A program made the position numbers and the translations under genes. A stretch of DNA of 10,318 bases, taken from positions 1-10,318 of the forward strand of contig DYKK01000093.1 in assembly GCA_020722625.1 (NCBI GenBank), given 5' to 3'. This document shows, piece by piece, positions 5,610 to 10,318 of this stretch. The notes beneath the pieces are model-generated. The model had not been told where the DNA came from, did no database searches, and saw nothing but the letters and a program-made list of their open reading frames with translations. This DNA comes from Anaeromyxobacter dehalogenans (lineage in GTDB: Bacteria > Myxococcota_A > UBA9042 > DTJE01). Position 1 is the first letter of the stretch. Each line of letters starts with the position of its first letter.

Positions 5610-6568
5610 CCGACCTTGAAATACGTGTCCAGGCGGTCCACCTCGCGCGCCCCGAACGCCCGGAGGGCCAGGCGTACCACCCGGCCACGGGTCGTGACGA
5701 ACCGGGCCTCCTTCACGCCCAGGTCCAGGGCCCTGCGGGCGATGGCGGGCATGCACCTGGAGGGCAGGCGCAAGCCCCTGATTTGCGGCAGCAGGCCGGC
5801 CGCGGTGATGTGCATCCTGTCCGGTGCCGGGCGTTCGGCCAGCAGGAAGCCCAAGACCTCCCCGGTGCGGCCGTCCTTCAGCAGGACCGACAGGGGCGCA
5901 AAGAAATCGGGCCCCGAGGTCACCCGTGACAGGTCGCGGTCCAGTGCGGCGGCCCCGGGCGCGACGCCCTTCAGGAACACGCGCCGGTAGCACCCGACGA
6001 ACCCCGTGCGCTCCTGCTCGCCCGCCTCGTCGAAGAAACGCAATTGCATGCCTTCCGGGAGCGGGGGAATCCGCCGGAGCCGACCTTCCAGGGCCTCGAG
6101 GTCGAACCGCATCAGGTGAGACGGCCGGCCCGACGCCTTGAAACCGAGTTCCCGGTACAGGGGCAGGGCCGGACGGTTGGCCTCGCGCATCAGGGTGATG
6201 AACAGGCAGTAACGCTCGAAACGCCGTTCCAGAAGGGCCTCGAATCCTGTGACAAGGTCCTTTGCCGCGTCCTTCAAGGCGATCCGGTCCTCCTTCGCGT
6301 GCAAGAGGGCCACCTGGTACAGGCCCACCTCGGGCATCTCCACGATGTCGCGCAGGCGTTCCAGGTCCAGCTCGTTCCCGACGTGCAGCGCAGGGTCCCG
6401 GTAGTCCCTGAACAGTCCAAGCGCGACCAGGGCCCCGCCCTCGAATCCCCCGACGACCTCGACGGCCGCGCCTCCGAATGCGTCCAGGCCCCTGCCGAAT
6501 CCCTCGCGCAAGATGCGTTCGGCTTCCTCGATTGCGGGGTCGTCCGTCTCGATGACCCGGGTCGTCAT
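5606..6568 (-). CDS. Tandem GNAT-like acyltransferase protein
   Basis: This 320-residue protein appears to hold two GNAT-fold halves. The first half (about 1-150) ends in the GNAT signature N131-R-P-A-L-P-L-Y138-R-E-L-G-F143, and M-R-F-D-L closes it. The second (about 170-320) has V-L-G-F-L-L-A-E-R, the segment Q-I-R-G-L-R-L (262-268) at the acetyl-CoA loop position, and a final F-G-A-R-E-V-D-R-L-D-T-Y-F strand. The loop in the first half is not recognisable, so one half may be inactive. The ATG overlaps the preceding radical-SAM stop (ATGA) and has an AGGAGG Shine-Dalgarno four bases upstream, fixing the start although the frame is open further. Acyl transfer to a Lys or the N-terminus of the precursors is a guess. 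Fold assignment is moderately sure; substrate is unknown. Confidence 0.72.
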   Translation of the reverse strand: MTTRVIETDDPAIEEAERILREGFGRGLDAFGGAAVEVVGGFEGGALVALGLFRDYRDPALHVGNELDLERLRDIVEMPEVGLYQVALLHAKEDRIALKDAAKDLVTGFEALLERRFERYCLFITLMREANRPALPLYRELGFKASGRPSHLMRFDLEALEGRLRRIPPLPEGMQLRFFDEAGEQERTGFVGCYRRVFLKGVAPGAAALDRDLSRVTSGPDFFAPLSVLLKDGRTGEVLGFLLAERPAPDRMHITAAGLLPQIRGLRLPSRCMPAIARRALDLGVKEARFVTTRGRVVRLALRAFGAREVDRLDTYFKVG

Positions 6569-7599
6569 GCGCCCTCCTGCTCGATCCGGTAGAAACAAAA
6601 CGGGTTGTCGTACAAGCGGCCGGTGGTCGTGTAGGCCACGTTGGCGCACCCGGCCCGGCAACTCGGCCCATGCTTGCAGGTCCGGCAGAAGCCCTCCAGC
6701 ATCTCGGGCCTGAATGCGCGGTTCCTTGCAAACAAAGTGGGGTCGTTCCAGATGTCGACGAGGGAACGCCGCCTGACATCGGCCTCGACGAAATCGTCGT
6801 GCTGGGAAAGGCAACCCTTGACGCGCCCGTCGCTCATGATGCCCAGCGTATACAGGCCCGCCCCGCACCCGTTCCACTGTGGCAGTTCCCCGGTGGGGCC
6901 GAGCAGGTCCGAGTGGTACCCGATGTCGTGGCTTCCCGCCACGGGGAGTTCCTCAACCGAATTGGTGCGCCTGCACTCCGAGATGAAACGTCCCACCTCG
7001 TAGAACTGCCCGCGGTCCAGGTGGTCCTCGGGGGTGAACCTGGCGCCTCCGGGGCTTGCCATCTGGATCTGCCAGGTGATGTCCTGGCCCACCAGCAGGT
7101 CCCGAAGGGGTCCCAGTTGCGCGAAGTTGCGCCTGGAGAGCGTGGTGATCGCGCCCACCTCGAGGCCTGCGTCGCGCAGCGAAAACAGCGCTCTCAAGGC
7201 GCGCTCGTACGCCCCCTTGCGGCCGCGGATCGCGTCGTGGACCGCGGGGTCCGCAGCGTCCAGGCTCACCCCGATCCGGTTCAGGTGGTCCATGGACGCC
7301 AGGGCCCGGACCACGTCCGGCGTCACTTTCATCCCGTTGGTGATCATCACCAGGCCCAGGCCGGCCTCGCCCACTTCCCGGCACAGGGCTTCCCAGTCCC
7401 GCCTCAGCAGGGGCTCCCCCCCCAGCAGGCAGACCTCCTCGCCACCGAGCCGGGCCAGGTCGTGAAAGCAGGTCTTCAGCTCGTCAAAGGTCAGCTCGTC
7501 CGGCCTGGGCCGACCCGCGGTGGACCCGCAATGGAAGCAGCGCAGGTCGCACGCGAGAGTCACCTCGATATTCACGCTGTAAGGGCGCCAGTCGTTCAC
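6565..7599 (-). CDS. Radical SAM/SPASM peptide-modifying enzyme, second of a pair
   Basis: This is a 344-residue radical S-adenosylmethionine enzyme. C17-x3-C21-x2-C24 binds the SAM-cleaving [4Fe-4S] cluster, and G-G-E-P lies at 60-63. A complete SPASM domain provides seven cysteines (C245, C263, C305, C308, C314, C318, C335) in the standard C-x2-C-x5-C-x3-C arrangement for auxiliary clusters. SPASM enzymes mostly modify ribosomal peptides. The start is GTG, overlapping the upstream stop (GTGA) with AAGGAG seven bases before it; an ATG 37 codons earlier lies inside the paralog and is disfavoured. It is homologous to the upstream enzyme along its length with identical SPASM spacing. It lacks a fused PqqD-like domain, so leader binding would have to come from another protein. 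The reaction is unknown. Confidence 0.92.
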   Translation of the reverse strand: MNDWRPYSVNIEVTLACDLRCFHCGSTAGRPRPDELTFDELKTCFHDLARLGGEEVCLLGGEPLLRRDWEALCREVGEAGLGLVMITNGMKVTPDVVRALASMDHLNRIGVSLDAADPAVHDAIRGRKGAYERALRALFSLRDAGLEVGAITTLSRRNFAQLGPLRDLLVGQDITWQIQMASPGGARFTPEDHLDRGQFYEVGRFISECRRTNSVEELPVAGSHDIGYHSDLLGPTGELPQWNGCGAGLYTLGIMSDGRVKGCLSQHDDFVEADVRRRSLVDIWNDPTLFARNRAFRPEMLEGFCRTCKHGPSCRAGCANVAYTTTGRLYDNPFCFYRIEQEGA

Positions 7600-8660
7600 A
7601 AGCCGTCTCCTTCGAGCAGCCCGTCGCGTTCCAGGCGGTGCAGGCAAAACGGGTAGTCGAACATCGAGCCCGTGAAGCTTGCCGCGTGGTCCCGGCAACC
7701 ACCGCGACACTGATCACCGTGTTCACACCCCCTGCACGCGCCTTGAAGCATGTCCACGCGGAAACGGCGGTTGTACGCGAAGGCGTCCGGGTCGGCCCAC
7801 AGCGCGGCGAGGGGCCTTCGGCGCACGTTGTCTTCGATGAACGAGTCGTCCATGACCAGGCACCCGGTCACGTCGCCGTTGCTCCGGATGCCCAGGGTCT
7901 CCAGCCCGGCCACGCAACCGTGCCACGTGAAGTTGTGCAGGTCCGGGAAAACGGTCGAGAAATAGCCCAGGTCGTGCGTGCCGGTCACGTCCAGGCGCCC
8001 GCGGCACTCCCGTCTTTTCTTCGCGATGAATCGCGTCAGCTCCAAGAAACCGGCCTCGTCGAGCAGGTTCGACGGGTCGAAACGACCCGGGTCATGGCAA
8101 CTGGCCACGTTGATCATCCAGGTGAACCCGGGCGCGACATCGAACAGCAGGTCGGCCATGGCCGGCAGCTCTGGAAGGTTGGTCCTGCTGACCGACGTGA
8201 TCACGGTCTTGTAGGCCAGCGGCAGGCCCGCGATGCGGCGGATTGCCTCGACGGCCCTCTTGAACGCGCCCGTCTTGCCGCGCAGCCGGTCGTGCATGTC
8301 GGGGTTCGCGGCGTCCAGGCTCACGGCCACCTGGCAGATGCCGAGGCGTTCGACCTCCGCGGCGACCCGGTCGTTGAACAGCCAGCCGTTGGTGATGAGC
8401 CCCACCTCGACCCCGCGTTCCCGCAGGCGCTCGGCGATCCGGGTCCAGTCGCGCCGGACCAGGGGCTCGCCCCCCATCAGCCCGACCGCGGGCACTCCCA
8501 TCGTTGCCATCTGGTCGCACAGGTCCAGGGCCTCGGCCGTGGTCAGCTCGGCCTCCCTGGGCCGGCCCGCGCTTGCGGCGCAGTGGGCGCACCTGAAGTT
8601 GCACGCCAGCGTGGTCTCCCACAGCACGTAACTCGGGGCCTCAAGCGGTGTCGGGCTCAT
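7596..8660 (-). CDS. Radical SAM/SPASM peptide-modifying enzyme, first of a pair
   Basis: This 354-residue radical SAM enzyme has C20-x3-C24-x2-C27 for the SAM cluster and G-G-E-P at 63-66. A full SPASM set (C249, C267, C309, C312, C318, C322, C339) follows, with the C-x2-C-x5-C-x3-C core. It shares with its downstream paralog the unusual G-(T/S)-H-D-(L/I)-G-Y segment (227-233), the D-V-R-R-R or N-V-R-R-R stretch before the last cluster, and a near gap-free SPASM region. It ends 4 bases inside the next gene and starts 20 bases inside the methyltransferase gene, so all three are translationally coupled. It has no fused RRE. Possible reactions include epimerisation, carbon-carbon cross-linking and tyramine excision; thioether formation is unlikely because the precursors have no Cys. 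Confidence 0.92.
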   Translation of the reverse strand: MSPTPLEAPSYVLWETTLACNFRCAHCAASAGRPREAELTTAEALDLCDQMATMGVPAVGLMGGEPLVRRDWTRIAERLRERGVEVGLITNGWLFNDRVAAEVERLGICQVAVSLDAANPDMHDRLRGKTGAFKRAVEAIRRIAGLPLAYKTVITSVSRTNLPELPAMADLLFDVAPGFTWMINVASCHDPGRFDPSNLLDEAGFLELTRFIAKKRRECRGRLDVTGTHDLGYFSTVFPDLHNFTWHGCVAGLETLGIRSNGDVTGCLVMDDSFIEDNVRRRPLAALWADPDAFAYNRRFRVDMLQGACRGCEHGDQCRGGCRDHAASFTGSMFDYPFCLHRLERDGLLEGDGL

Positions 8661-10071
8661 GGTGGTAGCTCTCGCCAGAGACGACCGGTCGTGTACGCAG
8701 CGGTGGGGGAGGCGCGTCCCCGCCGTGCGCCGCGTGGAGCAGGGCGTCCCGGTCCCTGCCGGGAGGCAGGCCCCGCGCGACCTCGGCCGCCTCGTCGGAC
8801 CTCCCCGCGTGAATCAACGCCGCGGCCAGTTCCCCGGCGATGACGGGCGCGGTCTCAGGCGGGGCCCATTTCAGGGCCTCGCGGTACCAGGTCACGCACT
8901 CCTCGAGGCGTCCATTGGCCGCGTGCGCCACCGCGAGGTTCCACAGCGGGTACAGGGGCAGGACCCTCGGTCGGGCCGCTCGCACAAACAGGTCCAGGGC
9001 CTCCTGCTCGCGTCCGCGGCATATCAGCCTGACGGCCCGATCGTGCATGTCCATGACCCGGTCCTCGAAAGCGGCCCTGGTCACCGGCCTGCGGTCGTGC
9101 CCGCCGGTGGGTTCCGGCAGCAGGGCGCGCAGGGCCGCCGCCTCGGAACCGGGCGCGCCTTCCCACGCGCGGCGCAGCGCGGACAGGCCTTGTTCGCGCA
9201 ATGTCTCCCATCCGTCACGCCCCGCCTCCTCATCCTCGGCGCCGAGGCGGTTGAACAGCGCCGACATCCGCGCGGCAAGACGCTGCTCTGCCGCGGCGCG
9301 CGCCACGCGGGCGAGGCGTGCCTGGTCCAGGGGCATCTCGACGCCAAAGGCCGCGCACAGGTCCACCCACCTTGCGGCCGTGTCCGGCGCAACCAGGACG
9401 TTTTGCAGGGCCGCCTCGACCGGGTCCGGGGCCGGATTCGCGCCGCCGCCGAGGGCCAGCACGTTGTCGATGAAGGTCCGCTCGAACTCCAGGGCCTCCC
9501 TGGGGCGCGACAGGTCCACCTTGCCCGTCACGCGGGTCCAGCGTCTGAGGTCCGACAGCACGTTGTGGACCGGAAGGCCATCTTTTTCGGCGGCGACGCG
9601 CAGCCCGGGCGCGTACAGGTGGTGCCGGGCCGGCTCAACGCGAGGCCTCGTGAAACCCGCCCGTTGAAGCATGGGCCCGATGAGGCCGGCCGGGTACAGA
9701 AGGCGGTGGCCGTAGCCCGGGCGGTCCATCCCGAAGATCCAGCTGAGCAGCCCGGCCCGCGATTCCTGGTCTTCGTGATCCAGGAACCACCTGAACGACG
9801 CCTCCGGGTCGGGCGTCTCGATGACGAGCCCGCCGCCGGGCGCCAGAACCCGGAAAGACTCGGCCAGGGCGAGCAGCGCATCCGCGTAGCCCAGGTGCTC
9901 GACCAGGTGGATCATCTCGATTCGCCGGAACGTGGACGGGCGGAAGGGCAACAGGACCGCGTCGGCGCGAACGTCGGCCACGCCGTCCGGCGACGAATCC
10001 ACGTTGACGTAGCCCGGGCGGTACGTGGCGCCGCAACCGAGGTTGAGCCGGAGCGGGTGCAAGCCCGGCAC
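8641..10071 (-). CDS. SAM-dependent methyltransferase with TPR-like C-terminal region
   Basis: This 476-residue protein starts with a class I methyltransferase domain. L-N-L-G-C-G (9-14) is the SAM-binding motif I, V-N-V-D (22-25) its acidic follow-up, E-M-I-H-L-V-E-H-L (52-60) the strand-4 region and L-A-P-G-G-G (76-81) the pre-strand-5 turn. Residues about 150-340 are helical and unassigned. About 350-460 resembles TPR helices (W-N-L-A-V-A-H-A-A-N-G-R, then A-L-I-H-A-G-R-S-D-E-A), which usually hold protein partners. I favour the GTG seven bases after the precursor 1 stop; an ATG at 10113 would overlap the precursor by 35 bases. It lies between a precursor and the radical-SAM pair, so it may methylate the peptide or scaffold the enzymes. 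The small-molecule alternative cannot be excluded. Confidence 0.85.
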   Translation of the reverse strand: MPGLHPLRLNLGCGATYRPGYVNVDSSPDGVADVRADAVLLPFRPSTFRRIEMIHLVEHLGYADALLALAESFRVLAPGGGLVIETPDPEASFRWFLDHEDQESRAGLLSWIFGMDRPGYGHRLLYPAGLIGPMLQRAGFTRPRVEPARHHLYAPGLRVAAEKDGLPVHNVLSDLRRWTRVTGKVDLSRPREALEFERTFIDNVLALGGGANPAPDPVEAALQNVLVAPDTAARWVDLCAAFGVEMPLDQARLARVARAAAEQRLAARMSALFNRLGAEDEEAGRDGWETLREQGLSALRRAWEGAPGSEAAALRALLPEPTGGHDRRPVTRAAFEDRVMDMHDRAVRLICRGREQEALDLFVRAARPRVLPLYPLWNLAVAHAANGRLEECVTWYREALKWAPPETAPVIAGELAAALIHAGRSDEAAEVARGLPPGRDRDALLHAAHGGDAPPPPLRTRPVVSGESYHHEPDTA

Positions 10072-10078
10072 CGCCCGC

Positions 10079-10258
10079 CTAGTACCGCAGGTTGGCCCGG
10101 CGGACCAGGCCATACAGGGTGCCCGGGGCGTACGGCGGTGGAACCGGGGCCTTCTTGTCGTGCGCCACGGCCGGCGCGATGCGGGCTTCCAGGGCCTCGA
10201 CCGTCATCGGCCTCTCTGGAGGCTGGGGGGGGCTTGCCGTCTTTTCACGTTCCTTCAT
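10079..10258 (-). CDS. RiPP-like precursor peptide 1
   Basis: This 59-residue peptide has a charged, Pro-rich leader (MKEREKTASPPQPPERP), then V-E-A-L-E-A-R-I-A-P-A-V-A. Its C-terminal block is KKAPVPPPYAPG, T-L, YGLV-R-RANL and the tail R-Y. The frame has an ATG five codons earlier, but the internal ATG carries a GGAGGA Shine-Dalgarno seven bases upstream, matching the arrangement at precursor 3, so I use it. It is the first gene visible of the cluster and lies directly upstream of the methyltransferase. It lacks Cys. The leader differs from those of precursors 2 and 3, while the core is almost the same, which is the reverse of many RiPP families. Confidence 0.8.
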   Translation of the reverse strand: MKEREKTASPPQPPERPMTVEALEARIAPAVAHDKKAPVPPPYAPGTLYGLVRRANLRY

Positions 10259-10291
10259 GACATCGTCCTCCATGCTTGGAACCTGAAATCT

Positions 10292-10318
10292 ATTATCCGA
10301 AACCGAACGTTTTTTTCA
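10292..10318 (-). promoter_or_regulatory. Candidate promoter upstream of precursor 1 (cut by the window edge)
   Basis: On the minus strand, GATAAT (10297-10292, five of six matches) lies 16 bases after xTGAAA, whose first base falls outside the window. If that base is T, the -35 would equal the TTGAAA found at the internal promoter (5609-5604). The stretch is AT-rich against very GC-rich surroundings. It would give a leader of about 30 bases before the precursor ATG. Confidence 0.45.

Noticed and set aside
6569..6877. Upstream extension of the GNAT gene to 6877
   Set aside because: It would overlap the SPASM region of the radical-SAM gene by about 300 bases, whereas AGGAGG and the ATGA overlap mark 6568.
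10072..10113. Upstream ATG (10113) for the methyltransferase
   Set aside because: It would overlap the conserved end of precursor 1 by 35 bases, and its extra residues are just precursor codons in another frame. The GTG seven bases after the precursor stop fits better, though this is not proven.
1..10318. tRNA, rRNA, insertion sequence or prophage genes
   Set aside because: I saw no cloverleaf-like sequence, transposase motif, terminal inverted repeats or phage proteins.

Overview
The window is a GC-rich bacterial segment in which every gene I support lies on the minus strand. Three things suggest a deltaproteobacterial/Myxococcota-type genome: the very high GC, the GTG and TTG starts, and a lipoprotein with the Asp/Pro-rich linker and cysteine-rich DGD-type repeats common in myxobacterial surface proteins. 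This is inference from style, not from a marker gene.

Layout, read in the direction of transcription (high to low coordinates). (A) 10318-4063 is a compact gene cluster that looks like a ribosomally made, post-translationally modified peptide (RiPP) locus. In order it holds precursor peptide 1 (10258-10079), a SAM methyltransferase with a TPR-like C-terminus (10071-8641), two full-length paralogous radical-SAM/SPASM enzymes (8660-7596 and 7599-6565), and a tandem GNAT-like protein (6568-5606). An internal sigma70-like promoter (5609-5581) follows. After it come precursor peptides 2 (5556-5395) and 3 (5365-5195) and a membrane M50-family zinc peptidase with a PqqD-like N-terminal domain (5205-4063). 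Several junctions overlap by a few bases, which implies translational coupling. (B) 4062-3802 is a non-coding gap with three abutting hairpins and a probable promoter. (C) 3801-2638 encodes a secreted cysteine-rich lipoprotein of unknown function, followed by a long hairpin that may be its terminator (2622-2572). (D) 2491-32 is a ktrB-ktrA potassium-uptake operon.

The main find is cluster A. Three peptides of 53-59 residues share a charged leader ending in a (V)E-x-(L/M)-E-x-R-(V/I)-A-P motif. Each then has an almost invariant C-terminal block: KKAPVPPPYAPG, two variable residues, then YGLV, one residue and RANL. No precursor contains Cys, and the conserved block has no conserved Ser or Thr, so thioether, lanthionine and azoline chemistry are unlikely. 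The conserved Tyr-Gly after a variable residue recalls the X-Tyr-Gly site cut by radical-SAM spliceases, but other Tyr-, Arg- or Asn-directed radical chemistry is equally open. A plausible scheme is that the PqqD-like domain fused to the peptidase binds the leader, the radical-SAM pair, methyltransferase and GNAT protein modify the peptide, and the membrane peptidase matures or releases it. I do not recognise this combination of precursor and enzymes as a named RiPP class.
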